This document shows, in pieces, positions 44,853 to 54,092 of a DNA stretch of 64,000 bases; within the stretch, counting starts at the first letter, position 1, and each line of letters opens with the position of its first letter. Under the pieces are notes generated by a model. That model was not told the DNA's origin. It saw only the letters and a list, made by a program, of their open reading frames with translations, and did not search any database. Origin of the DNA: Thiobacillus sp. GTDB taxonomy: Bacteria; Pseudomonadota; Gammaproteobacteria; Burkholderiales; Thiobacillaceae. The stretch spans positions 62,001-126,000 of the forward strand of contig JAIBFA010000014.1 in NCBI GenBank assembly GCA_019459325.1, in the 5' to 3' direction. Both the position numbers and the translations under genes were made by a program.

Positions 44853-47597
44853 ATGCGCCTACCCGCATTTCTCAGCCTGAAGTGGAAGCTTCTGCTGCCG
44901 CTCACGCTGGCCATGGCGATCGGCACGGTGGCGCTCACCTGGATCAGCGACGTCAACCTGCGCCGCGAAGTGCAACAGACACGACTCGACAGCGCAGTCC
45001 GCAACGCATCACTGCTGAACTTCCTGATCCAGCAGAACGAACGTCAGCTGGTGGACGCGGGTGCGGCGCTGGCCGATTTTCTGGTGGCCAGCCGCGGTGG
45101 CCCGCCCGACCTGGAGTCCGGCTTTGTCCTGCAACCCTACTGGGAACAGATCAGTCTCAACCAGGGCTTTGAAAGCCTGCGCCTATACGATTCCGACCAG
45201 CGGCTGCTGACCGGCTTCGGTAGCCTGTTTGCGCCCAACGATCTGACGAGCGCCCGGCTGACCGAAGTCCTGACCCGGGAACGCCCCGTCAGCGGCCTGT
45301 ATTGCGCCGAGCGCTGCCTGCTTTATGGCATGGCGCCGGTACTGCACGCAGGCGTCACTGCCGGCGTGGTGGTGGTATCGATGGATCTGTCCAGCCTCCT
45401 CAGCGCGTTTGGCCAGAGCAGCGGGCGCGACCTGGCAGTCGCCGTCGACCGTGGACAGACACTCCAGTTGCTCGCCGCCACCACCCCGGAAATCAAAACC
45501 ATGGTGGACAAGACGAAATTCGCCCCCTACCCGCAGCACCCGCAGCTCGAATCCGCCCTCAGCCGCAGCGACGGAAAAGTGTATGAATGGCAAAGACTGA
45601 AGCCGCTAGCGGCCACACCCGACACCCCCTACTTCATCACGCGCAAGGACGTGACCGATGCCGAACGGGCGATCGAAAGGGCATTCCTGACCAACCTGGC
45701 CACCGGCCTGCTGGTTTTCATCCTGGCCGAGGGCGTGCTGCTGATTTCGCTTGCCTGGTTCATGCGGCGGATGAACCGGGTCAGCACCGGACTGCCGCTG
45801 CTGGGCGAGGGCCGCTGGCTGGACGCCCGTCGGCACCTGCAATTCCACGACAAGCCGCCGCGCGACGAACTCTCCACGCTGGAAGAGGCCGCGCTTACAC
45901 TTGCCGGCCAGCTCGAGTCGCTCGCCACCGCTTCACGCACCCAGCAAAACGATCTCGCCAAGCTGGTCGACACCCTGTCGCACGAGCGCGACTTCAGCTC
46001 GGGCCTGCTGGACACGGCGCAGGCGCTGATCCTGACGCTGGACCGGCACGGTGCGATCCGTATGGTCAACCACTACGTGGAAACGCTCATCGGCCTCACC
46101 GAAAACCAGTTGATCGGGCAGGATTATTTCAAGCAGATGATCGCCCCGCAGGAAAGCCGCGACTGGCGCGCACGCCTGCTGGCGCATTTTGACCACGATC
46201 CCGCGCCGCTGCGCTTCGAGGCGCTCCTCGCCACTGCCGCCGGCCTGCGCAACATTGCCTGGGTGCACTCCCTGATCGGGCAGGAAAGTGACAGCGAGCC
46301 GCTGATCCTGTCGGTCGGCCTGGATCTGACCGAACTCAAGAGCGCCCAGGCTCGGGCCAGTTATCTGTCCGACTACGACACCCTCACCGGGCTCTACAAC
46401 CGCCAGGGATTTCAGCGGCGGCTGGCGCATGCGCTGACCGAACTGAAGAGCGGTGCGCTGCTTCTGATCGACCTCGACGATTTCAAGGCGATCAACGATC
46501 TGGCCGGCCATAGCGCTGGCGACACGGTGATCCAGAACATGGCCGAACGTCTGCGCGAACTCAGGCCTGCCCCCAAACTGGCTGCCCGCCTGGGGGGTGA
46601 TGAATTTGTCCTGTTCTTCGAGCCCCTGCCAGACGCGCAACTGCTGCAAACCGCACGCTTTCTGTGCAAGGGCGATCGCGACTGGCACATTGCCACCGCC
46701 TGCGTCGGCATTGCCATGGTCCAACCCGACTGCACCACGGAAAGCCTGCTGGGCCACGCCGATCTGGCGCTCTCCCAGGCGCGCGCCAAAGGCCGTTCCA
46801 ACTGGCACGTGTACAACCCGGCGGACGGCACCCGCGAAAGCCTGCTCGACCGCACCGAACAGCTCGCGCTCATCACCGACGCGCTGCACGACAACCGGCT
46901 GGCGCTGTTCCTGCAACCCATCATAGCGATTCAGTCCGGTCGGGCCGCACACTACGAAGCACTGCTGCGGGTGTACACGCCGGACGGCCAGATTCTGCCT
47001 CCCGCCCCGCTGATCGCGGCAGCCGAAGCGTCCGGCCTCATCCGCGAAATCGACCAGTGGGTGCTGGAGCATGCCATCGCGCTGATCGCGAGCCGGCCGG
47101 GCCTGCACCTCGCGGTCAATCTGTCCGCACGCAGCCTGGACAATCCGGAATTGCCTGCGCAGCTGCAGGGGATACTGCAGGAGCACGACGTCAAGCCGCA
47201 ACAGCTGATTCTGGAAATCACCGAAACGGCGACGCTCAATCAGATAACCCATGCCGAAATCCTGCTCAACGGCATCCGTGCGCTGGGCTGCAAGCTGGCG
47301 CTGGACGATTTCGGCGTCGGTTTTTCCACCTTCCAGTATCTGAAACACCTGCCGGTGGATTTCGTCAAGATCGACGGCTCCTTCATCCGCACGCTGGACC
47401 ACAGCGAGGACGATCGCCTGTTCGTGAAGGCGCTGGTCGAGGCGATACACGGTTACGGCAAGCTGGCAGTGGCGGAGTTCGTCGAGACCCAGGCCATCCT
47501 GGAGTGGGTGACGGAGCTCGGCGTGGACTATGCCCAGGGCTATCACTTTGGCCGGCCGCAGGCGGCGGACGTCGCGCTCGCACTCAGGTCTGGCTGA
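44853..47597 (+). CDS. Membrane-bound PAS-GGDEF-EAL c-di-GMP enzyme
   Basis: A 914-aa protein. A transmembrane helix (about 12-32), a ~245-residue periplasmic sensor domain, a second transmembrane helix (about 280-305, LVFILAEGVLLISLAWFM) and a HAMP-like linker lead to a PAS domain (about 385-500). A GGDEF domain (about 515-675) has DTLTGLYNR, LIDLDDFKAIND and the intact LGGDEF. An EAL domain (about 690-914) has EALLR, NLSARSL, EITET, DDFGVGFS, KIDGSFI and FVETQ. The RxxD product-inhibition site before GGDEF is replaced by RPAP. Both activities look possible. It is the third gene of the binding-protein/porin module. Confidence 0.93.
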   Translation: MRLPAFLSLKWKLLLPLTLAMAIGTVALTWISDVNLRREVQQTRLDSAVRNASLLNFLIQQNERQLVDAGAALADFLVASRGGPPDLESGFVLQPYWEQISLNQGFESLRLYDSDQRLLTGFGSLFAPNDLTSARLTEVLTRERPVSGLYCAERCLLYGMAPVLHAGVTAGVVVVSMDLSSLLSAFGQSSGRDLAVAVDRGQTLQLLAATTPEIKTMVDKTKFAPYPQHPQLESALSRSDGKVYEWQRLKPLAATPDTPYFITRKDVTDAERAIERAFLTNLATGLLVFILAEGVLLISLAWFMRRMNRVSTGLPLLGEGRWLDARRHLQFHDKPPRDELSTLEEAALTLAGQLESLATASRTQQNDLAKLVDTLSHERDFSSGLLDTAQALILTLDRHGAIRMVNHYVETLIGLTENQLIGQDYFKQMIAPQESRDWRARLLAHFDHDPAPLRFEALLATAAGLRNIAWVHSLIGQESDSEPLILSVGLDLTELKSAQARASYLSDYDTLTGLYNRQGFQRRLAHALTELKSGALLLIDLDDFKAINDLAGHSAGDTVIQNMAERLRELRPAPKLAARLGGDEFVLFFEPLPDAQLLQTARFLCKGDRDWHIATACVGIAMVQPDCTTESLLGHADLALSQARAKGRSNWHVYNPADGTRESLLDRTEQLALITDALHDNRLALFLQPIIAIQSGRAAHYEALLRVYTPDGQILPPAPLIAAAEASGLIREIDQWVLEHAIALIASRPGLHLAVNLSARSLDNPELPAQLQGILQEHDVKPQQLILEITETATLNQITHAEILLNGIRALGCKLALDDFGVGFSTFQYLKHLPVDFVKIDGSFIRTLDHSEDDRLFVKALVEAIHGYGKLAVAEFVETQAILEWVTELGVDYAQGYHFGRPQAADVALALRSG

Positions 47598-47650
47598 ATG
47601 TGGAGAGGGTGCTATACATAACCATAAGTGCGTCATCACAGGAGGTTGTC

Positions 47651-47974
47651 ATGAACACTCGCCTCGATACGCCCGGCACCGCCGTATTCGACCCTGATGG
47701 CTTTTTGATTGATCCGGCCATGTGGAGCGAAAGCCTGGCTGACCGCGTCGCCCAAGCCGACGGACTGGGCGAGTTGAACGATTTGCAGCTGGGTCTGCTG
47801 CACGCCTTGCGACGTGAATTCTCCAAGCATGGCACCGTGACCGCGCTCAGCCATGTATGCCATCTCACCGGGCAAAGCGCCGACTGCATGCAGCACTTGT
47901 TCCCCAGCCCGCGCGAAGCCTGGCGGATCGCTGGCCTTCCCAATCCGGGCGAGGAAGCCAAGTCCTATATGTAG
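47651..47974 (+). CDS. DsrC/TusE-family protein without the C-terminal redox cysteines (second copy)
   Basis: A 107-aa protein. It follows the DsrC fold pattern: FDPDGFLIDPAMWSESLADRVAQADG, then LNDLQLGLLHALRREFSKHGTV, and the C-terminal arm LFPSPREAWRIAGLPNPGEE. The position of CysB (xxCKxAGLP) is Trp and that of CysA is Glu, so it lacks the sulfur-carrying arm; its two cysteines lie elsewhere (VCHLTGQSADC). It differs strongly from the first copy at 10700. AGGAGG is 5 nt before the ATG. It lies 53 nt after the GGDEF-EAL gene and could be read through from it. Confidence 0.82.
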   Translation: MNTRLDTPGTAVFDPDGFLIDPAMWSESLADRVAQADGLGELNDLQLGLLHALRREFSKHGTVTALSHVCHLTGQSADCMQHLFPSPREAWRIAGLPNPGEEAKSYM

Positions 47975-48097
47975 CCCGCGCGGCAATGACAGGAGGGCGC
48001 CTGCCCCCTGATCTGGATCGACATCGCCTGCCGCACGAGTTCATCATTGCGTGCCCGAAATTCGTGCGTTCCCGTCACGACCCGTGACCGCCGCGTC

Positions 48098-48844
48098 CTA
48101 ATCCAGCGGCGTATCGATATAGGCCCTGCCCTGCGGACACCCTGAGTTGTAATGCTTCGCGCCCGCGCGGGCGTAGGCAAGTAGCGCGCCCGGCCCGCCG
48201 GTCGCCGGGTCGCGCTCGAAATAGACCCGCACTTCCCGCAGCATGGGACGGCGCTTGACGGGATCGGGCGTGCGCGGCGTCTGGCAGTCGAAGGTGACGG
48301 CATCCTTCAGCGCCGGATCGGCCTTGGCCAGCGTCTCGCGTAAAAAGGCCAGGCTGACTTCGCGCCCCATGTGGCGCGCAATCTCGCCGCCGATCGCGCG
48401 GTTGACGCGCTCGGTAAGCGTGGTCGAGGCGGCAAAATACTCGGCCTCGGCGAGCCCCGAACAGCTGCCGTGCTTGGCCCACTGGTAGCGGTCCAGACAA
48501 TCAGCCGTTGCCGGCATCACCTGCCCCAGCCGCGCACGCGTTTGCGGCGGCAGCCGCAGCGGCGGCAGGCTGCAGAACGCGCCGCCGCTTTCGCCGCCGC
48601 AGTACGTCGGATGCTTGCGGTCGGCGCGATTCGGCCACAGCCCATGCAGGGTCAACGGCAGCGACCTGAACCCGGTTGCGGACGGGGCCTGGCATTGCGC
48701 GAATGTCCGCTTGCGCTGCGGCTCGTCCTCGCAGAATGCCGGCGCCACGCTCAGCGCAAGTAGGTAGTAGTCGAAACGCGGCGGCTCAGCGCAACCGGCA
48801 AGCGGCGCCAGCAGCAGCGCGAAAACCATTCCTTTCCATCGCAT
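48098..48844 (-). CDS. RNase T2 family ribonuclease, lipoprotein-like
   Basis: A 248-aa secreted RNase. The signal sequence ends in a lipobox-like LAGC (Cys18), followed by the two T2 active-site segments: LTLHGLWPN (CAS I, His) and WAKHGSC (CAS II, Glu replaced by Ala, then Lys and His). Six or more cysteines suggest disulfides. E. coli RNase I is the periplasmic counterpart. GGGAGA lies 6 nt before the ATG. It is divergent from ilvE and convergent with the DsrC-like gene. Note CAS II normally reads WxKHGxC after E/Y, so catalysis is expected to be intact. Confidence 0.88.
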   Translation of the reverse strand: MRWKGMVFALLLAPLAGCAEPPRFDYYLLALSVAPAFCEDEPQRKRTFAQCQAPSATGFRSLPLTLHGLWPNRADRKHPTYCGGESGGAFCSLPPLRLPPQTRARLGQVMPATADCLDRYQWAKHGSCSGLAEAEYFAASTTLTERVNRAIGGEIARHMGREVSLAFLRETLAKADPALKDAVTFDCQTPRTPDPVKRRPMLREVRVYFERDPATGGPGALLAYARAGAKHYNSGCPQGRAYIDTPLD

Positions 48845-48947
48845 GTCGTGTCTCCCGTGTGGCAGCATCGTGCCACAATGCGGCCGCCTCGCCGCGTCCG
48901 GATTCCGGTAAAATCGGCGTTTTCCATTCGTTAAGAGACTCTTCACC

Positions 48948-49871
48948 ATGTCCATGGCCGACCGCGATGGCGTCATCTGGTACGACGGCAAGCTCGTTCC
49001 CTGGCGCGACGCCACCACCCACGTCCTTACCCACACCCTGCACTACGGCATGGGCGTCTTCGAGGGCGTGCGCGCTTACAAGGCCGAACAGGGCACGGCG
49101 ATCTTCCGCTTGAAGGAACACACCGACCGGCTATTCCGCTCCGCCCACATCCTCGGCATGAAGCTGCCATTCGACAAGGCGACGATCTCCGAAGCCCAGC
49201 GCACCGTGGTACGCGAGAACAAGCTCGAGTCGGGTTACCTGCGCCCGATGGCCTTCTTCGGCTCGGAAGCGATGGGCATCTCGGCGAAGAACCTGTCGGT
49301 GCACGTCATCGTCGCCGCCTGGCCGTGGGGCGCATATCTGGGTCAGGAAGCGCTGGAAAACGGCATCCGCGTGAAGACCAGCTCGTTCTCGCGCCACCAT
49401 GTGAACATCACCATGTGCAAGGCCAAGGCCAACGGCAACTACATGAACTCCATCCTCGCGCACAAGGAAGCCGAGATGGACGGCTACGACGAAGCGCTGC
49501 TGCTGGACGTCGACGGCTTCGTTGCCGAAGGCTCGGGCGAGAACGTCTTCATCATCCGCAACGGCAAGCTCATCACCCCGGACTTGACCAGCGCGCTGGA
49601 AGGCATCACCCGCGACACCATCATCACGCTTGCCGCCGAAATCGGCCTGCCGCTGGTTGAAAAACGCATCACCCGTGACGAGGTCTACAGCGCCGACGAA
49701 GCCTTCTTCACCGGCACCGCCGCCGAGGTCACGCCGATCCGCGAGCTTGACAACCGTGCCATCGGCGAAGGCACGCGTGGCCCGATCACGGCGAAGCTGC
49801 AGGCGATGTATTTCGACTGCGTGCACGGCCGTGCCGCGGCCCACACCGACTGGCTCACGCCGGTCAAATAA
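48948..49871 (+). CDS. ilvE: Branched-chain amino acid aminotransferase
   Basis: A 307-aa fold-type-IV PLP enzyme for the last step of Leu/Ile/Val synthesis. It contains THTLHYGMGVFEGVRAY near the N-terminus and the class-IV signature (about 195-235, EALLLDVDGFVAEGSGENVF). The PLP-binding lysine lies in the block beginning CKAKANGNYMNS. A C-terminal TGTAAEVTPIRELD follows. TAAAAT (48909-48914) upstream is a plausible -10. A small zinc-finger gene follows after 11 nt. Confidence 0.96.
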   Translation: MSMADRDGVIWYDGKLVPWRDATTHVLTHTLHYGMGVFEGVRAYKAEQGTAIFRLKEHTDRLFRSAHILGMKLPFDKATISEAQRTVVRENKLESGYLRPMAFFGSEAMGISAKNLSVHVIVAAWPWGAYLGQEALENGIRVKTSSFSRHHVNITMCKAKANGNYMNSILAHKEAEMDGYDEALLLDVDGFVAEGSGENVFIIRNGKLITPDLTSALEGITRDTIITLAAEIGLPLVEKRITRDEVYSADEAFFTGTAAEVTPIRELDNRAIGEGTRGPITAKLQAMYFDCVHGRAAAHTDWLTPVK

Positions 49872-49882
49872 GCGAGACTGGC

Positions 49883-50086
49883 ATGAACGAGCGGAGCGAC
49901 AACACCCAGCGCGTCATCGAGGTCAGCGAGAGCGACCTGCCCCTGCATTGCCCGATGCCGCAGCACGCCGACTGGAATGCCCACCCGCGCGTCTATCTGC
50001 CGATCGAGTCGCGCGGCGATGCGCTGTGTCCGTATTGCGGCACGCTTTATCGCCTGAAAGGCAGGCCCAGCGGCGGCCATCACTGA
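49883..50086 (+). CDS. zf-CHCC domain zinc-finger protein
   Basis: A 67-aa protein with the zf-CHCC layout: Cys and His in LHCPMPQHADWNAHPRV and the pair CPYC near the end (DALCPYCGTLYRLKG). The family includes the bacterial homologue of the complex-I subunit NDUFS6. In betaproteobacteria it is regularly encoded right behind ilvE. Zinc binding is expected; the role is not known. Length matches the family (60-70 aa). Confidence 0.88.
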   Translation: MNERSDNTQRVIEVSESDLPLHCPMPQHADWNAHPRVYLPIESRGDALCPYCGTLYRLKGRPSGGHH

Positions 50087-50173
50087 TCCCTCAGCCCGAC
50101 CGGGCTGATTTCATTGAGGGCCCTGTTTGCCGCCGCTGGCCACAACACGGCGTATTCACGCAATCCGAGAATC

Positions 50174-50605
50174 ATGTCCGAACACGCATTTCCCACTCCC
50201 GAGGCCGCCGAAGCGGCGTTCTACGCCGCCTTCGAGGCACGCTCACTCGACGCCATGATGGCGGTCTGGTCGCACGCCGAGCACATCGCCTGCATCCATC
50301 CGCTGGCCGCGCCGCTGAACGGACGCGCTGCAGTGGCGGCCGGCTGGCGCAGCATGTTCGAGGCCGCGGGACAGTTCCGCGTGCAGGTGGAAACCGTGCA
50401 TGAAATGCGCGAGCCCGAGCAGGTCACCCGCATCGTGCGCGAGTACCTCGTCATCGGCCAGGAAACCGAGCCGCGCCCGCCGATCCTGGCGACCAATGTG
50501 TATCGCAAGGAAGCCGGCGGCTGGCGCATGATGCTGCACCACGCCTCGCCGCTCCAGGTCGGCGGCACGCCCCCCTCGCGCACGCCGCCCGTCGTGCTGC
50601 ATTGA
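50174..50605 (+). CDS. NTF2-like (SnoaL/DUF4440-type) protein
   Basis: A 143-aa cone-shaped alpha+beta-barrel protein. It starts with a helix (PEAAEAAFYAAFEARSLDAMMAVW) followed by HIACIHPLAAPLNGRAAV, AGWRSMF, and ends in beta strands (ATNVYRKEAGGWRMMLHHAS). This is the pattern of the nuclear-transport-factor-2 superfamily, which includes ketosteroid isomerase-like enzymes and binding proteins; activity cannot be deduced. The chosen ATG removes 20 non-conserved upstream residues. It precedes a YheT hydrolase gene by 7 nt. Confidence 0.85.
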   Translation: MSEHAFPTPEAAEAAFYAAFEARSLDAMMAVWSHAEHIACIHPLAAPLNGRAAVAAGWRSMFEAAGQFRVQVETVHEMREPEQVTRIVREYLVIGQETEPRPPILATNVYRKEAGGWRMMLHHASPLQVGGTPPSRTPPVVLH

Positions 50606-50612
50606 ACGGCCG

Positions 50613-51593
50613 TTGAAGCCCGCCACGGAAACCGCAGCTTACCGCGCCCCGGCCTGGCTGCCCGGCGGCCATCTGCAAACCATCTACACCAGCCTATTCA
50701 TCCACGTACCGCCGCTTGCCACCCGGCGCGAGCGGCTGGAATTGCCGGATGGCGACTTCCTCGACTTCGACTGGGTGGACGGCCAGGCCAGCATGCCTGT
50801 AGTGGTGCTGTTCCACGGTCTGGAAGGCAGCGCCGACAGCCCCTACGCACGCGATCTCATGGCCCATGCCCGCGCACGCGACTGGCATGGCGTGGTCGCC
50901 CATTTCCGCGGCTGCTCGGGCGAGGACAACCGGCTGCCGCGCGCCTATTTCGCCGGCGACAGCGACGACATCGAACAGATGCTGCGTCATGTCCAGGCGA
51001 GGCATCCCGATGCGCCGATTTATGCCGTCGGCGTTTCGCTCGGTGGCAACGCGCTGCTGAAATGGCTGGGCGAGGCCGGCGTGGCGGCGCGCGAGCGGGT
51101 CGCGTGCGCCGCGGGCGTGTCCGCGCCGCTCGATTTGAGCGCGGCCGGATACGCGCTCGATCGCGGCTTCAATCGCCGCGTCTATACCGCACGCTTCCTG
51201 GCCACCTTGAAGCAAAAAGCGCTGAAGAAGGCGCAGCAATTTCCCGGCATGCTGGACGCAAAAGCGATTGCCGCTTCCACCACCTTCCGCGAATTCGACA
51301 CGCTGGTGACCGCACGCCTGCATGGCTTTCGCGATGCCGACGACTACTGGCGGCGGGCCTCCTCAAAACCGCTGCTCAGATCCATCGCGGTGCCGACGCT
51401 GCTCATCAACGCAAGAAACGACCCCTTCCTGCCTGCGTGGGCGCTGCCCACCCGCGATGAGGTTTCGCCCGCCGTCACGCTCGAACAACCCGATACCGGC
51501 GGCCACGTAGCGTTTCCATCGGGCCCCTTCCCCGGCAATCTCGACTGGCTACCACGGCGCCTGATGCAGCATTTCGACACGCACCGCAGGTAG
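50613..51593 (+). CDS. Alpha/beta hydrolase, YheT family
   Basis: A 326-aa putative esterase. It has the YheT N-terminus PAWLPGGHLQTIYTS, the oxyanion segment VVLFHGLEGSADSPYA and the nucleophile elbow GVSLGGNALLKWLGE (Ser). The acid is expected in LLINARNDPFLP and the His in TGGHVAFPSG. The start is taken as TTG, because the family motif begins within ten residues and no ATG or GTG is available; this is uncertain. It may be coupled to the NTF2-like gene. Confidence 0.88.
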   Translation: MKPATETAAYRAPAWLPGGHLQTIYTSLFIHVPPLATRRERLELPDGDFLDFDWVDGQASMPVVVLFHGLEGSADSPYARDLMAHARARDWHGVVAHFRGCSGEDNRLPRAYFAGDSDDIEQMLRHVQARHPDAPIYAVGVSLGGNALLKWLGEAGVAARERVACAAGVSAPLDLSAAGYALDRGFNRRVYTARFLATLKQKALKKAQQFPGMLDAKAIAASTTFREFDTLVTARLHGFRDADDYWRRASSKPLLRSIAVPTLLINARNDPFLPAWALPTRDEVSPAVTLEQPDTGGHVAFPSGPFPGNLDWLPRRLMQHFDTHRR

Positions 51594-51624
51594 AATCGAC
51601 GCATCGCCAATCAGGGAGTGTGCT

Positions 51625-52998
51625 GTGGAATACCCCAAGGAAATCTTCAAGGCCTACGACATTCGCGGCATCGTCGGCAAGACCTTCACGCCGGAGATCG
51701 TCGAGGCCATCGGCCACGCCATCGGTTCCGAGGCCGTTGCGCGCGGCCAGATCGAAATCTGCATCGGCCGCGACGGCCGCCTTTCCGGCCCGGAGCTGGC
51801 TGCAGCACTGGCACGCGGTATCCGCAAGGCCGGCGTCGGGGTGGTCGACCTGGGCATGGTCGCCACCCCGATGACCTATTACGCCGCGTACCAATTGAAC
51901 ACGAACAGCGCGGTGATGGTCACCGGCAGCCACAACCCGCCCGACTACAACGGTCTGAAAATGGTGCTCGGCGGCGAAACCCTGTCGGGCGACGCCATCC
52001 AGAAGCTGCGCGAACGCCTGCTCAACAATGAGCTGGTTCACGGCGACGGAAGCTACCGTCAGCACGATATCGCCGGCGAATACCTCACGCGCATCGTGTC
52101 CGACGTGAAGCTCGCGCGTCCGATGAAGATCATCGTCGACTGCGGCAACGGCGTCCCCGGCGCCTTCGCGCCCAAGCTGTATCGCGACATGGGCTGCCAG
52201 GTGGAAGAACTGTTCTGCGAGGTCGACGGCAACTTCCCCAACCACCACCCCGATCCTTCGCAGCCGAAGAACCTGCAGGATCTGATCGCCGCGCTGAAAA
52301 CCAGCGACGCCGAAATCGGGCTGGCCTTCGACGGCGACGGCGACCGTCTGGGCGTGGTCACCAAGGACGGCAGCATCATCTTTCCCGACCGCCAGCTGAT
52401 GCTGTTCGCCGACGACGTGCTCAGCCGAAACCCGGGCGCCGAGATCATTTTCGACGTCAAGTCGACGCGCAACCTGTTCAAGTGGATCCGTGACCGCGGG
52501 GGCCGTCCGCTGCTGTGGAAAACCGGCCACAGCTTCATCAAGGCCAAGATGAAGGAGACGGGCGCACTGCTGGCGGGCGAAATGTCCGGCCACGTGTTCT
52601 TCAAGGAACGCTGGTTCGGCTTCGACGACGGCCTGTACGCAGGTGCGCGGCTGCTCGAATACCTGAGCAAACAAGCGGACATCAACGCCACCCTGCACAG
52701 CCTGCCCGACTCGGTGAACACCCCCGAGCTCAACATCAAGATGGCCGAAGGCGAGCACTACACGCTGATGGATACGCTGCAGAAAACCGCGCACTTCCCC
52801 GGCGCCCAGGAAGTCATCACCCTCGACGGCTTGCGCGTCGAATACGCCGACGGCTTCGGACTTGCCCGTCCGTCCAACACCACGCCGGTGATCGTCCTGC
52901 GCTTCGAAGCCGACACCACAGAGGCGCTGGAACGGATCCAGGCCGATTTCCGCCGCGTAATCCACCAGGCCGCACCTGGCCTCGCACTGCCGTTTTGA
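51625..52998 (+). CDS. Phosphomannomutase/phosphoglucomutase (AlgC/ManB type)
   Basis: A 457-aa alpha-D-phosphohexomutase. Block 1 is FKAYDIRGIVGKTFTPE, and the phosphoserine loop is TGSHNPPDYNGLKM. The metal-binding loop is FDGDGDRLGVV, sugar-binding EMSGHVFFKERW lies near residue 315, and the C-terminal phosphate loop is RPSNTTPVIVLRFE. It makes mannose-1-P or glucose-1-P for surface polysaccharide. The GTG start follows GGGAG at 7-8 nt. A glycosyltransferase gene overlaps its stop codon, which supports a cell-surface glycan role. Confidence 0.93.
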   Translation: MEYPKEIFKAYDIRGIVGKTFTPEIVEAIGHAIGSEAVARGQIEICIGRDGRLSGPELAAALARGIRKAGVGVVDLGMVATPMTYYAAYQLNTNSAVMVTGSHNPPDYNGLKMVLGGETLSGDAIQKLRERLLNNELVHGDGSYRQHDIAGEYLTRIVSDVKLARPMKIIVDCGNGVPGAFAPKLYRDMGCQVEELFCEVDGNFPNHHPDPSQPKNLQDLIAALKTSDAEIGLAFDGDGDRLGVVTKDGSIIFPDRQLMLFADDVLSRNPGAEIIFDVKSTRNLFKWIRDRGGRPLLWKTGHSFIKAKMKETGALLAGEMSGHVFFKERWFGFDDGLYAGARLLEYLSKQADINATLHSLPDSVNTPELNIKMAEGEHYTLMDTLQKTAHFPGAQEVITLDGLRVEYADGFGLARPSNTTPVIVLRFEADTTEALERIQADFRRVIHQAAPGLALPF

Positions 52999-54092
52999 GC
53001 GGACCGGCAGCCGCGCCACGCAGCCTGCACGTCATCGGCGGCAAAGGTCTGGGGGGCGCGGAGCGCTTCTTTGTCCGGCTGGTGAATGCACTGGCGCGCC
53101 ATGGCCAGCCGGTGGCCGCCATCACCGTGGCGGACGGCGAGATTGCCCGCGCCCTAGACCCGGATGTGCGCCAGTATCACGCGCCGATGCTGGGCGTGTG
53201 GGATCTCTACTCACGCTGGAAAATCAATCGTGCGATTGCCGACTTCCAGCCCGACGTGGTGCAGACCTACATGGGGCGCGCAACGCGCATCGTGCACCTG
53301 CCCCGCCAGCGCCCGCCCGTGCATCTGGCGCGCCTGGGCGGCTATTACAAGCTCAAGGGCTACCGTCACGCGCACGCCTGGGTAGGCAATACGGGCGGCA
53401 TCCGTGACTATCTGACGGCGCACGGTCTGCCCGCCGACCGGGTGCATCATATCGGCAACTTCGTGGACACGCCGCAGCGCCTCGAACCCGCGGCGCTCGA
53501 CGCGTTGCGGGCGCAACTTGGGTTGAAGGGCTGTCGCATCGTTTTAGGCCTGGGGCGCCTGCATCCCAACAAGGGTTGGGGCGATCTGCTGCGTGCCTTT
53601 GCGCAGCTGCCCGCATCGATCCAGGATGCGCCGCTCCATCTGCTGATGGTGGGTGATGGTCCGCTGCGCAAGGAACTGGAAGCCTTGGCCAGCCAGCTCG
53701 GCATCGCGTCGCGCGTGCACTGGGCCGGCTGGAAAACCGATCCCGCGCCGTATTACCAACTGGCCGACGTCTTCGTCTGCGCATCGGTGCACGAGCCGCT
53801 CGGCAACGTCATTCTTGAGGCGTGGGCGAACCGCGCGTTACTGGTGTCCACCCGTGCGCAGGGGCCGCTGGAATTGATGACGGATGACGTCAATGGCTTG
53901 CTGGCGCCGCTGGCGGACCCGAGGGGGCTGGCCGAGGTGCTGCACGCCGCGCTCAGCCTGGATAGCGCGCACACATCGCGTCTGATCGAGGCTGGCCATG
54001 CTGAAGTGGACCGGCATTATTCCGAAGCTGCGATCATGTCTGCCTACACGGCCCTCTATGCCGGGCTGCGTGATCTGTCAGTCCACCGGTAA
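52995..54092 (+). CDS. Glycosyltransferase, GT4-like
   Basis: A 365-aa GT-B enzyme. The N-terminal acceptor domain begins HVIGGKGLGGAERFFVRL. The C-terminal nucleotide-sugar domain contains VLGLGRLHPNKGWGDLLRAF, LLMVGDGPLRKELE and the E-x7-E type motif VCASVHEPLGNVILEAWA. It probably adds a sugar to a lipopolysaccharide or exopolysaccharide; donor and acceptor are unknown. The start is a TTG overlapping the mutase stop codon (TTGA), with no other candidate nearby, so translation depends on coupling. Its last 15 nt overlap the facing GGDEF-EAL gene. Confidence 0.88.
   Translation: MSGPAAAPRSLHVIGGKGLGGAERFFVRLVNALARHGQPVAAITVADGEIARALDPDVRQYHAPMLGVWDLYSRWKINRAIADFQPDVVQTYMGRATRIVHLPRQRPPVHLARLGGYYKLKGYRHAHAWVGNTGGIRDYLTAHGLPADRVHHIGNFVDTPQRLEPAALDALRAQLGLKGCRIVLGLGRLHPNKGWGDLLRAFAQLPASIQDAPLHLLMVGDGPLRKELEALASQLGIASRVHWAGWKTDPAPYYQLADVFVCASVHEPLGNVILEAWANRALLVSTRAQGPLELMTDDVNGLLAPLADPRGLAEVLHAALSLDSAHTSRLIEAGHAEVDRHYSEAAIMSAYTALYAGLRDLSVHR

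Noticed and set aside
51625-54092. Reading the phosphomannomutase-glycosyltransferase pair as a full polysaccharide biosynthesis cluster
   Set aside because: Only two genes are present; flanking genes (YheT hydrolase, GGDEF-EAL enzyme) are unrelated to polysaccharide assembly.
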